Positions 32,594-43,359 of a DNA stretch of 64,000 nt are shown piece after piece. Origin of the DNA: Meloidogyne chitwoodi (taxonomy: Eukaryota > Nematoda > Chromadorea > Rhabditida > Meloidogynidae); NCBI GenBank assembly GCA_015183035.1, contig JACZZP010000013.1, forward strand, positions 1,984,001 to 2,048,000. The letters are read 5' to 3'. Within the stretch, counting starts at the first letter, position 1, and the number at the start of each line of letters is the position of its first letter. The notes below the pieces were generated by a model. The model saw nothing but the letters and a program-made list of their open reading frames with translations, was not told the DNA's origin and ran no database searches. A program made the position numbers and the translations under genes.

Positions 32594-35500
32594 ATGAGCC
32601 ATTTGTCTCCTCTTCCGCACTACTTTTTTGTGCCACCAACTAAAAGGTTGGGAATTTTTTTTTAAATTTTTTATTAATTTTTTTTCTTTTTTTATTTATT
32701 ATATAGAAAATAGATTTTTAATTTCATTAAAATTATTTTTGGAATTAAAGAATTTTTCCCCATTTATTTATTTTGTGAGAGAAAATATGAGTAATCGCGT
32801 TTAAATCGGAAACTGATTTTTTATGTTTTACATTTTTATTATTCTGTGACTATTTTTTTAATGACTTTTTTCAGTTTATCATTTTCTTTTTTAAATTGGT
32901 TTTAGAGAATATTTTATTAGACTATTTTTTATTTTATTTCAAAATATCAGAATAATTTTTGGAATATTAAAACGCGTTGTCTCTTTTCCCATTTTTTACC
33001 CAAAAATGGTGTCATCCCTTTTTAAATATATTTATTAAATTGTCTTTTTAATTGATATATTTTGTATCTTCTCTCTTAACACTAATTTTACTAAATATAT
33101 ATCTCCCATTCTTTTTTATTTTTTCATATTTTTATGTATATCCTTACCCCCTTTAAAGTTGTTTTGATCACATTCTTCTTTTTCTCTTAAAAGAGAGAGA
33201 AAAAGAAAGAATTGACAAAACAATAATATAAAAATAGTAGAGTTTAAAAATATATTTATTTATTTACTCTTTTATACAACACATTTATTTTCTGTTATTC
33301 TTCAAAAGAGTGATCGTTTAAAAAGAAAAAATATTTTTTTCTCAATTTATTTTTTACTCTAATTTTTCTTTTCGTGCCGATATTTAGTATATTTATGTTA
33401 AAAAATATATTTTATTGATTTATCAATATTAGTAATCTCTTTTTTAAAAGATTTTCTTCTTCTTTTTAAATAACCTCTTTGACCGTTTGGGAGTATATAT
33501 TTTGTAGTCTATTTTGTTTTTTATTAAATGATATTTATTAAAATTGATTTGTCATTCTAAAAGTTATAGAGGTTAAGGTACATATTTAATCCCTTCTACT
33601 CTTTATTGGAATTTTTTTTTTATTTTTTAACTAATTTAATTATTTCTTTTTAAGTGGACTTCCTCGTGGATTAAATCGTTCTTCTTTTTTGGACACACCA
33701 ATTTTGAGTGGTCACGGACTTGACCCTGTAGTTGAACTTCCTACTGAAGATTCTGCATGGGTATATATTTTATTAATTTAATTTTTTTAATTTTTAAAGA
33801 CTATTCTGGGGCCGTACCAGCAACGGGCATACCGCCCCCAGCGCCCCCTCCCCCACCCCCTCTACTCAACACCTCAAAGACATTGGGCTCTAGCTGGCGG
33901 TCATCAACCAATCGTGACAACGTCAGGAGCATTCAAACCACCAGTATTTTTTAATTTTTTGTTGATTTTTTTATAAATTTAATTTTTTAGAATCTCCGGA
34001 AAGATCGCTTCCATTTGCCGGAGTTCACCCTGAGACATTACAGCACGCAGCGCAACGTCTGCGCCCGACCGTCTACCGTGAATCGCTTTTACCATATGAA
34101 CGGGAACAATTTTTGGACGGATCGGATCAATTGGCTTCTGGGAGACATTGGACGGTTTGTTTTTTAATTTTTTGTAAATTATTTAACTAAAAATTACTAT
34201 AAAACCAGAAAATTGCTAAAATATTTTTAAATTTATTTTTGTACATTTTTTAAGTTCTTATTTATTTTAATTTATGTTTTTTATGTTAATTTTATTTAAT
34301 TATTTTTAAAGAATCAGTCGCAGTATGACACGATGGACAAGTATCAAACCGGAACAACGGTGAGAAAAAAAATATATTTAAATTTAAAAAATAAAATAAA
34401 TAATTTAAAGGTACATGCTACGCCCGATTATTCCAACCAATCTTCCGCGATCGGTGTCAACACCGGATATAGGCCTACGGTTTGTTTTTATTATAAAATT
34501 AAATCATAATTTTAAAAATACAAAACCAGAATTCTCTAAAATAAAAGATCAGAAGTATATTTCTTTTCGGAACTACAAACTTAAAAAATACAAAAACCAG
34601 AATTATACTTTCAGAATATATATTATTTGTATTTTTCAGTTGATTTCAAATCCAATTATTAGCAGCGTTCCACAACAACAACAAAGTAGCAATTTAACTA
34701 GTAATAATAATAAACAACAATATTCTTATAAACCACAGCAAAAGCAAATGGAAATTAAAATACCTATACAATTAATTGGGCCTTTACCTGGACAAACTAA
34801 TTTTGGACCGGTAAAAATTAATTTTTATTATTTAAAAATTTTATGAGAAAAAAAGTTTGATTGGTGGTTAATTTTTCTCATCTTTTAAACAAAAATTTAC
34901 ATTTTTGGAATATGTTAAAAAATTTGAATAGTCCTCTCCAGCCTTGTGGTGCTGTGGAAGGAACATCATTACCTCTAAAGTCTTTGCCTAATTTAAAATT
35001 TATTTATTTATTTTTAGACAAATAATTCAACTAATAAATATTCTTCACCTTCCCCTTCTCCTATCAATTCTTATATTAAACAAACATCACAACAACAATT
35101 AATTTCTGATCCAAAACGTTATATTCACGCATATGCAACACAAACACCTGTAACTACTATTTTAGGGCAAAATGGAGAAGAGAAAAGCAATAATAATAAT
35201 AATAACAATGGAGGAATTTATTTGCGTAAACAAAATGTTAATAATTTTGTGAAAGAATTGCGTGATCAAGGTTTTTTAATTTTTATTTTATTTTAAATTG
35301 AGTAGGAGTATTTATTTATTTTTATTTATTTATTTATTTATTTATTATAAGATAAAACCAATTTTATTTTATTTTAAGTAAATATGAGTTGTGGTGTAGT
35401 TGGTTGTGTCCTTGCCTATTATTAGATAACATAAAGGTTCGAATCCTTCGGGCGCTAAACTGTTTTTTTAATGCTTCAAATTTTTTATTTTGATTCTAAA

Positions 35501-38500
35501 TAATTTTAAAAAAATTAAAAAATTGTTTATTACTTTTTTGACTCTAAATTTAGTGTCTAGTATGATTTAGTTTTTTGTTTTTTAAAGATGTAATTTTTTA
35601 TACCATTATTGTCTTGATAATTTGTATAAAAATATTTTTTATAGAGATTGAAAAAAAATAAAATAATTTTAAATAATTTAAAAGGATTAAGTGATCGTCA
35701 ACGTATAGCAAATCAACAACAAAAACCAATAAAATATCAATCATCTGAACCTTCTTCTTTACAACAAAATTTTGTTTCATATAAACAAAATATTAATAAT
35801 AATAATATTAATAAAAAAGAAGAAGAAGATGAAGTTGATCAATTAATTAAAGAAATGGAATGGAAAATGAAAAGTGGACATGGAGCAGCTGGAGAAAGTT
35901 AGTGAAAAATTAAATTATTTTTTGTTTATTTTATTTTAATTAAATTTTTTTGTGGGGAATTTATTTTTTAAATTTAATTTTGAATATTTATTTTTGGCTA
36001 TTTTTATTTTAATCAATTTTTGATTATTTTCTATTTTTAATTTTTTTGACAACCTGTTTATTTTTTATTATTATTTTGCTCTTCTTATTCCTTTATAAAC
36101 TTAATATATTTTTTTTTTATTTTTTCACTTTTATTTTTCACTAACTTTTTATTTTTTTCCAAAACTTCTAATTCTTTTATTTATAAACTTAAATAAAACC
36201 AACTTTTTTCAAGTTTGTGTATGTAATAGTTTTGGTGTAGTGGATTAACCTCTTGTTTTGTAGTTGTGAATGATTAAGGTTCGAATCCTTTGGCTGGAAA
36301 ATTGTTTTTATTGACTTAAAAAATTCTTTTTTGATTTTAAAAAATTTATTTATTGAAAATTTATATTTTTAAATTTATAATTATACATATCTTCATTTAA
36401 TATTATATAGTTAAATATTTTTAAAAAAAATTCTTCCTCATCAATTTGATAGGTGTTCTTTAAAAAAAATTTAAACTGAAAATCTTTTTTTTTTTGAATT
36501 TTTTTAATAATTTTATTATTAAAAAAGCATCTGTTTTTAATTATTTTCTTTCTTTTATTATAAAAGAATTTAAGAAAAAAAGTGGAAGAACTTTTTTTAT
36601 TTTTTTGAAGAGATTTGGCACTTAAAATTAGGGAGGAATTAAATATATAAAAAAGAATATAAAATAATTAAAAAAAGAAAAATGTTTTAAAATGTATAAC
36701 AGCTGGTTATTTATAAAAAATAAATAAAAGAGAATTTTTGAGAATTTTTTATTGTTAATAAAAATTTTAAATTAATATAAAACAATTTTTTAATGAACAA
36801 TTGGTTTTGGTTATTTATTTTTAATTATTTTTTTGTAAATTTTTTGTCTAAAATATTCTAATTGTTTTAATATTTTTTAATTTAAAAATAAATTTTTAAA
36901 TTAAAAAAAACCGGAAAAGAGATGAGAGGTATTTGATAAAAAAAATATAATTTTTTTTAAATTCCATTTATTTATTTAACCAACTGTTCTCAATAAATTC
37001 CATGTGTATTTTATTTATTTATTTTTTTAATTTTAAAAAGCAAATGTCTTTTTTTCTTTTTTTCAATCTTACATAAGAGCACACACTTTTCTTGTTTTTG
37101 TTGAATTTTTATTTTTCGACGAATCACACAATTTTCTTTTTTTTTTTTGATTTTTTTCTCATGTTTATATGTTGATTATTCCTTCTTTTTTATTTTGTAA
37201 AAATATTTTATGCAATTTTTTCATTTCTTTTAACTTTTATTTATTTTTTTCTTAATTTTTTAAATATTTTTTATATTTTAATATTATTGTTACTTAATCA
37301 TTTTTCAATTTTGTGTGTTTTACTTTGTTTCAAATATATTTTAGGGTAAAATATTATTAATAATTTATACACAATATAAAATCAGAATTAAAAAACACAA
37401 AATTTACAACTCAATTTTTAAGTTTCTCCACTAAATAAAATTACAATTTCTGATTTTATTTACAATCTCAATTTTACAGTAAAATAAACTTTAAAACTTG
37501 AAATCAGAATTTTTTAACAAATTCTGATTTTAATTTTCCGGAAAATACATCAGAATTAAAAGAAACACAAAAGGCTGAATTATTATAAATTTATTCTAAT
37601 TTGTCTTTTATTTTGTATTTTTAAATAATTTTGATTTTATTCTCTAAATATTCTCTTCTATTATTTATTGTTATTATTACGCTGATTGCTTCTCCCTTAA
37701 CTGCTGTCTTCCTCTCTTTCCCCTTTTACTTCCTCCAACATTTTTACGCTAATTTTTCTTCTTTTTTTCCTGTTACATTTTTTTGTTTTCCCGAAAGACT
37801 TGACAAGCTTTTTTCAAAAAAATTTTTTTTCCTTCTAAATCCCTTGGGAAGAAACAAAAAAAGGTTTAGGGCAAAAGATTTATTTTAAAGGCGTTCTCTC
37901 CTCTCTTCCTCAAATTTTTTTTCGTCAAAAAACGTTTTTGACAGCATTTCAAGCAAAGCATGAGTTTTATATACGTAAAATTATTTATAAAAATTGGTCT
38001 AAAATATTAATAATTTTTGTCTAATATTTATTTAAGACTGATTCTATTAAAATTAATTTTTTAATATTTTTAATTTCGATTTTAGCTAATTAAAGAAATT
38101 TATTTTATATTTTCATCAAAAAATATGGCTGAAGACCTTGGTAGAGGGATTTTTTTAAATTAATTTTTTTAATTAAAATATCTAAATAAATAATTTAAAA
38201 AAAATAATTTTTCTTAGATTATTGCACCAAATGTCGTCAACAAATTTCAGGAGACCCCCCTGGTGTAACAGCTTTAGGACAACCTTACCATGTTACTTGT
38301 TTTTGTTGTGATCAATGTCAGAAACAATTGGCTGGTAAAAAAATTTAATTAAAAAAATTTTTTAATTTAAATATTTTTTTTAAAAAAAGGCTGTTCCTTC
38401 TACTCTGTGGATGGAAAAAATCTTTGTCAAGTTGACTATATGAATTCGCTTGAAAAATGTGGGAAATGTAAAATGCCTATTACGCAGTATGTTTTTTATT

Positions 38501-39893
38501 GATTATTTTGTATTTTTTGTTATTTGTGTGTTTTTTGTAGTGTTTGTATTTTTATTTCTGATTTTTAAACTGTGTTTTTATAACTTTCTGATTTTTAAAC
38601 TGTGTTTCTGATTTTTGTTTTTCTATCTCAAGTTGTTTTGTTCTGATTTGTGTTTATTTTCATTTAAGTTTGTAATTTTGTTCTGATTTAAGTTTTTGAG
38701 TTGTAATTTTGTTCTGATTTAATTTTTTGAGTTGTAATTTTGTTCTGATTTAAGTTTTTGAGTTGTAATTTTGTTCTGATTTAAGTTTTTGAGTTGTAAT
38801 TTTGTTCTGATTTAATTTTTTGAGTTGTAATTTTGTTCTGATTTAAGTTTTTGAGTTGTAATTTTGTTCTGATTTAAGTTTTTGAGTTGTAATTTTGTTC
38901 TGATTTAATTTTTTGAGTTGTAATTTTGTTCTGATTTAATTTTTTGAGTTGTAATTTTGTTCTGATTTAATTTTTTGAGTTGTAATTTTGTTCTGATTTA
39001 AGTTTTTGAGTTGTAATTTTGTTCTGATTTAAGTTTTTGAGTTGTAATTTTGTTCTGATTTAATTTTTTGAGTTGTAATTTTGTTCTTAATAATTTATGT
39101 ATTTGTCAGACTTGTGTTTTTGTATTCATTTTTTATTTTCCATTAAATTAAAAAATATTTTTCAGAAAAATTCTTCGTGCTCTCGGAAAAGCTTTTCACC
39201 CAGAATGCTTTGTTTGCCCTTCTTGTCAAAAATCTCTGGATGGAATTCAATTTACTGTTGATTCGGAAAATGCAGCTTACTGTCTTGATTGCTTCCATGA
39301 AAGGTTTTCTCCTAGATGTGCTTCTTGCCTTAAAGTAAGTTTATTTTTAAATAATTATATATCAAAATAAAAGACTTTTTTATTGTGTTGCGTTGGTTTA
39401 ATGGTTAGTGTTGTCGACTTACTCCATATGATTTGTGAGGTTCGAATCCTTCGAGAGGATTAATTTTTCTTTAACCTTTTTTACATGTTTTTTGCTAAAA
39501 TAAAATAATAATATAATTCTAAAAATTAAATTAACCCATTTTTATCTTTTTTTCAGATAATTTCTACATGATTTGCTTTTTTAAATAAATAATACCTCTC
39601 TATACCCCCTAAATTAATTATTGTCTCCCATAATTTTTATTTATTATTTTTAAGGTAATTGCCCCCAGCGGTAACGAAACAGAAATTGCGCGTGTAATTG
39701 CTATGGATCGAAGTTACCATGTTGATTGTTACAAATGTGAAGATTGTGGTTTAAAGCTCAATTCAAAAATTGAAGGACAAGGCTGTTACCCTTTGGAATC
39801 ACATCTTTTTTGGTTAATTAAAGATTTTTTAAAATCAATTTTAATTTTTTTAGCAAAAATTGCAATCTTAAACGACTTAAACTTGTCAAATAA
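32594..39893 (+). CDS. zyx-1: Zyxin-family LIM protein (three LIM domains)
   Basis: Focal-adhesion/muscle-attachment scaffold. The C-terminal half has three LIM domains: DYCTKCRQQISGDPPG...CFCCDQC, CGKCKMPIT...CFVCPSCQKSLDG, and a third with IARVIAMDRSYHVDCYKCED and CYPLESHLFCKNCNLKRLK (stop 39891-39893). The long Gln/Asn/Pro-rich N-terminal half includes a PPPAPPPPPP tract at 33827-33860. The proposed first exon 32594-32646 (MSHLSPLPHYFFVPPTK) joins in phase to 33655-33760, but that exon then clashes in phase with the main frame starting at 33800. An ATG at 33757 (ATGG, then DYSGAVP after the intron) would give the main frame directly. An intron of about 2.3 kb (35898-38218) separates N-terminal and LIM halves; an alternative start lies within it at 38125. 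Confidence 0.85.
33800..34479 (+). other. Four exons open in two reading frames
   Basis: Exons 33800-33943, 33991-34154, 34312-34359 and 34411-34479 (425 nt of exon) are open both in the main zyxin frame (DYSGAVPATGIPPP, SPERSLPFAGVHPE, NQSQYDTMDK, VHATPDYSNQSS) and in a second frame (TILGPYQQRAYRPQ, NLRKDRFHLPEF, ISRSMTRWTSIKPEQ, YMLRPIIPTNLPRSVSTP). The second frame is the one that follows from the upstream exon 33655-33760. It would stop at the start of the next exon. The exons are far more GC-rich than the surroundings. Confidence 0.65.
35384..35475 (+). mobile_element. tRNA-like element
   Basis: TTGTGGTGTAGTTGGTTGTG (A-box), AAAGGTTCGAATCCTTCGGG (B-box), T-rich tail. In an intron of the zyxin-like gene. 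Confidence 0.65.
36228..36312 (+). mobile_element. tRNA-like element
   Basis: TTTTGGTGTAGTGGATTAAC (A-box), AAGGTTCGAATCCTTTGG (B-box), tail CTGGAAAATTGTTTTTATT as in the SINE family. In the large intron of the zyxin-like gene. Confidence 0.7.
37630..37930 (+). promoter_or_regulatory. CT-rich stretch upstream of the internal zyxin start
   Basis: A pyrimidine-rich block (ctcccttaactgctgtcttc, ctctttccccttttacttcc) about 200-500 bp before the internal ATG at 38125. Its composition differs from the surrounding T/A runs, and it could be an internal promoter for the short isoform. The 85-codon open frame across it is compositional and is not called as a gene. Confidence 0.35.
38125..38140 (+). 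CDS. zyx-1: Alternative first exon for a LIM-only short isoform
   Basis: ATGGCTGAAGACCTTG followed by a GTAGAG donor. Spliced to the 38219 acceptor it gives MAEDLDYCTKCRQQISG in phase, the same phase used by the long form's 35897 donor. The encoded protein would be essentially the three LIM domains alone. C. elegans zyx-1 is described as making long and LIM-only forms, which supports this reading. The ATG sits in an A-rich context (aaaaaatATGGCT). Confidence 0.6.
38540..39090 (+). repeat. 31-bp tandem array (about 13-14 copies)
   Basis: Unit GTTCTGATTTAAGTTTTTGA plus GTTGTAATTTT, 31 bp, occupying most of the intron between LIM1 and LIM2 exons. Two unit variants (AAGTTTTTGAG and AATTTTTTGAG) alternate in blocks, as expected from unequal exchange. 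The first 100 bp is more diverged. Confidence 0.92.
39386..39472 (+). mobile_element. tRNA-like element
   Basis: GCGTTGGTTTAATGGTTAGT (A-box, very tRNA-like) and GTGAGGTTCGAATCCTTCG (B-box). The acceptor ends do not pair. In the intron between LIM2 and LIM3 exons. Confidence 0.68.
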
Positions 39894-40362
39894 ATATAAG
39901 AAATGATGAATATCCCTTTTAACATTCTTCTGGAAGAGCCCAAAAACAAAAGAAATGTTTATTAGCTTTGACTTAATTTTAAGCCCACAAAATATTTTTT
40001 AAATAAATATCTAACCTCTAACTTCCTTGCCATCCCCAATATAATTGTATCATTTTCATCTGCTTCTGCTGTTTTTCCTCTCGCTGATAAAATGTTTTAC
40101 CAAATTTACTTTAGAAAATCAATAAAATCGATATATTGATTTTATCGATTTTTTTATTTTTATAAATTTTTAAAAAAATATTTCAAGTCCAAAAAATCAA
40201 TAAAATCGATATATTGATTTTATCGATTTTTTTATTTTTATAAATTTTTAAAAAAATATTTCAAGTCCAAAAAATCAATAAAATCGATATATTGATTTTT
40301 ATGTTCTCTAACACTTTAAAACACATTTTATTAAACAAAAACAATTACAAAATACAATATTA
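39894..40362. other. Intergenic region between convergent zyxin-like and NDUFAF6 genes
   Basis: No gene. Carries the 78-bp tandem repeat listed separately. The sequences at both edges are the 3' regions of the two convergent genes. Confidence 0.65.
40114..40304. repeat. 78-bp tandem repeat with self-complementary core
   Basis: About 2.4 copies of an exact 78-bp unit. Its core AATCAATAAAATCGATA is followed by TATTGATTTTATCGATT, which is nearly its reverse complement, so each unit can form a long hairpin. Copies are almost identical, so the duplication is recent. Confidence 0.92.
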
Positions 40363-41774
40363 TTAAAATATTCTTCTTTTATTCTTCCACCAAAGTATCA
40401 AAGCAGTAAAAGGATGCCTTCTATGAAGTCGGACATCGAGTAAATTAAAATTTGATTTATTTAAAATTTTTAAAAGCCAATCTGAACGAAATCCGGCGGT
40501 TAATAATGCTGGTCTCAATGATGGATGGACTGCGGAAGTATGAGAACGAGCAGAGTTTAGATGGGTTGATGCTATCTAAAAAGATTTCAAAATGTTAAAA
40601 ATAACTAAATGTAAAAGAAATAAAATTAAAACCTTGCACAAATCTTTCGCAACATCTTTCATCGCATTGGGCCCTGTACGAGCAGCAGAATCAACATTAA
40701 ATCCATACAAGTCTGTCAAATCACGTGGGAGAAGAATAACACCATCATAACGGAGAAGCAATGCTGTTGCTCTAAAAGTTTAAAAAAATTAAAGTTAAAA
40801 AACCTCAAAAGAGTTAAAATGCCGATAGAACAAGCCATTGAATTTATTACTTTTTCCAATACTTTTTCGTCAGCTTCTTTTAAATTTAAACCCTTCATTT
40901 GAAGTAGAAAAAGAGAACCATAAAGCATTTTACAATTTTCTTCTAATAATTTTAAACTTTCAAAAGGACGGTCTCCAAGTGTTGTTTGTCTTGCTTTTAC
41001 CAAGTTTAAATAGAGATTGAAATCACTAGTTGAAGGTTGTGGGAAGTTAGTAAATGCTTGAAGTGCAAGAATAACTGGTTGCCTAAAAAATAAATTTTTA
41101 AAAGAAAAAGATTAAAAATAAAGTAAATTAAGTGTCCAAAAAATAGTTTTTTTAATTTAAAAATTTTTCCTTCTATTTAAAATTTTTTTAGTAAACATAA
41201 AATGTCAAAAACCAAATTAAAAACAATGTTAAAACCAAAAGGAATCGAACCTTTAGACCAATGAATATCTAGGTATGAACGATACCACTACACCACCGAC
41301 GTACTTATTAAGTGGCATAAATAATCACACACCTTTTATGCAAATTTTAATGTTTACTAGGAATTTTTTTAAACCAAATATAAATAACCATTAAAAAACG
41401 AAACTAATCTAAAAAATTAAATTTATAAATTAAAACCGCGGTATCAGAGCATCCCTTCTGGCTAACGAATTCAAAGCATCATGCCAAAATCTCAATTGGT
41501 TAATATTTGCAACTCCAGAATTTCTTTTAATTTTATGCCTAAGTGTCGAGATTTCTGCATTTAATGCTAATATCTTTAAAAATTAAAAAGTAATAATTAA
41601 GAAAAAATTTAAAAAATAAACCGTAAAAATCTTTGCCTGAACATTTTTAGGCATTAATAAAGCAGCCAAATAATTTTCATAATCTCTTTCTCTAACAATT
41701 TTAACACAATAATTAAGAGCCTCTTGATATTGTTGAGGTGATTTTGTTGTTTTATTAATTGTAGAAAATAACAT
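40363..41774 (-). CDS. NDUFAF6: NDUFAF6, complex I assembly factor (phytoene/squalene synthase fold)
   Basis: Mitochondrial protein with an inactive squalene/phytoene synthase fold, needed for complex I (ND1) assembly. Starts MLFSTINKTTKSPQQYQEAL, then NYCVKIVRERDYENYLAALLMP matching the family [41 protein letters not shown] and NINQLRFWHDAL follow. The rest matches QPVILALQAF, VKARQTTLGDRPFESLKLLEEN, and ATALLLRYDGVILLPRDLTD. The end is TSAVHPSLRPALL...HPFTALILWWKNKRRIF-stop. Six exons. No obvious mitochondrial presequence beyond a short basic start, so an upstream exon is possible. One intron carries a tRNA-like element (41233-41302). Confidence 0.9.
41233..41302 (-). mobile_element. tRNA-like element
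   Basis: Reverse strand: CGGTGGTGTAGTGGTATCG (A-box) and AAAGGTTCGATTCCTTTTGG (B-box with a pairing T-stem). In an NDUFAF6 intron. The 5' acceptor side does not pair with the 3' end. Confidence 0.68.
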
Positions 41775-42325
41775 TTTAAGTTAAGAAAACATTTAAATCG
41801 AGAAATTTATTTAAATAATTATTAAATTAAAAAAAATTACTACTAAGGTAACGTTCTTTGTTCAAAATTTTTTATCGTCTTAAATCTGAATTTAAAAAAC
41901 TTAAAATTAAGAAAAATAAATCCAAAAGTAATTTTAAAACCTTTTTTGTAATTAAATCAGTAGTTTAAAATAAAAAGGCATCCATCGGACTCGAACCTTA
42001 GAATGGAAGAGAAAAGCAAGAACGTTACCACCAAACCACCGTTACAACAGAAATACTTTTTTAAAAATTAAATAAATAGAAATAAAAAGGCAGAGAATAA
42101 CCTCCAAACCTCGTAAAAGATATAGAAAAATATTTATTTAACAAATAAAATTGGAATATTTATAAAGAATATTAAAAGAATAAAAAACAAAAATATGAAA
42201 AAGAGATTTTTTTAAAATAAATTGAACCAATTTTAGTTTTAATTTTTCTCGACATTTGTTAGACAAAAAATTTTAAAAAATAACCTCAAATAGTTTAAAA
42301 TCCAAAATTAATCAGTGGCAAAGAG
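41775..42325. other. Intergenic region EMC5 - NDUFAF6
   Basis: No gene; AT-rich, with one tRNA-like element at 41979-42048. Confidence 0.6.
41979..42048 (-). mobile_element. tRNA-like element
   Basis: Reverse strand ACGGTGGTTTGGTGGTAACG (A-box) and TAAGGTTCGAGTCCGATGG (B-box), intergenic. Confidence 0.62.
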
Positions 42326-42924
42326 TTATTTGTTCGTAATCAATCTCGCAACTGACGAGTAATAAACTCTTCTAAACCTCTAAAAGTCTCTCCCAAAAAT
42401 AAAAGGTCCAATTTAAATTAAAAAAAACAAACAAAAAAGACAAGGAAAGAGATCCTCTTTACTCTATTAATTAACTAAAACTTAATTTTTAAATTAATAA
42501 ACCTCATCAACTTCAAATTTAGGCAAAAGACACTTTGCTCGATGGTCAAAAATATAAAAAGAAGGGCAATTGCCAACTGTATCCCACGACTTTTTTGAAG
42601 ACTTAAAATTAAAAAATTAAAATTTCTAAACATTTAATTTAAAAAGAAAAAAACCAAAAAATCAGCTCTAATAGGTTGAAATTCTCCAACAACAAAAGCT
42701 GTAGAAATCATTGCAGTCAACAGACTAATTAATGTTTGAAAAATTAAGTCAATTGGTAGACAAGTAAATTGTTGTCCAATTAAACGAAGATAGGACCGAT
42801 GCTTTAAATAAATTTAAAAAAAAATTAAAAGAAAAACCTGTGCAGCACTATAAGCACAATGAGCAAGTGAAAGTATGCTAAGTGAACATAAAATCCTCCA
42901 AACAAGAGCCACAGTTGAATTCAT
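42326..42924 (-). CDS. emc-5: EMC5/MMGT1, ER membrane complex subunit 5
   Basis: Small two-helix subunit of the ER membrane protein complex that inserts membrane proteins. Reads MNSTVALVWRILCSLSILSL, AHCAYSAAQHRSYLRL (family: AHAAFSAAQHRSYMRL), LPIDLIFQTLISLLT, FVVGEFQPIRADF, SWDTVGNCPSFYIFDHRAK. Four exons. The end is uncertain: the exon near 42395 can be read as RFRRVYYSSVARLITNK-stop, giving 42326, which is in phase with the GATGAG donor at about 42505. Alternatives change only the last few residues. The start 42924 gives a signal-like first helix. Confidence 0.9.
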
Positions 42925-43359
42925 TTTTTTTAACTCAAAAAATCTAAAGCTTTAAAAAATATTAAAAATATATTTAAAATAAGAAAATAAAGGTAAAATA
43001 AAAACCTTTTGAGAAAAATTTAAAAAAAAATAAATTCAACAAAATTTAAAAAGAAAAAATTCAAGTTTAGAAACTATATTAAATAATAGATTATCCAATA
43101 ATAAAATTATCAACATTAAAATGGCGTGGAGAATAAACGGATTTAATTCTTAATAAAAATTGAGTAATTTAAAAAAGATGACAATCTATATATTTTTTAA
43201 TTAAAATTTTTTAGAGCTAATTTATAACCACGCCATTCAAAAAATGAAAGAACAAAGTTTTTAAAATTTGGAGAATGACTTAAAACAAAATAATAATAAT
43301 TTTTAAACCTTCCTCCTGTGTCAAATTAAATATTTTTAAAATCTTCCAAAAATTAATTT
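42925..43359. other. Intergenic region PRELI - EMC5
   Basis: No gene; strongly A-rich. The sequences gctaatttataaccacgcca near 43220 and tggcgtggagaataaacgga near 43122 contain complementary TGGCGTGG/CCACGCCA, a short inverted pair about 90 bp apart. Confidence 0.5.

Noticed and set aside
37631..37888. An 85-codon ORF starting with a signal-peptide-like stretch inside the zyxin intron
   Set aside because: Composition is pyrimidine-rich throughout, no Cys pattern or family, and it lies on the sense strand of a large intron; more likely promoter sequence for the short isoform.
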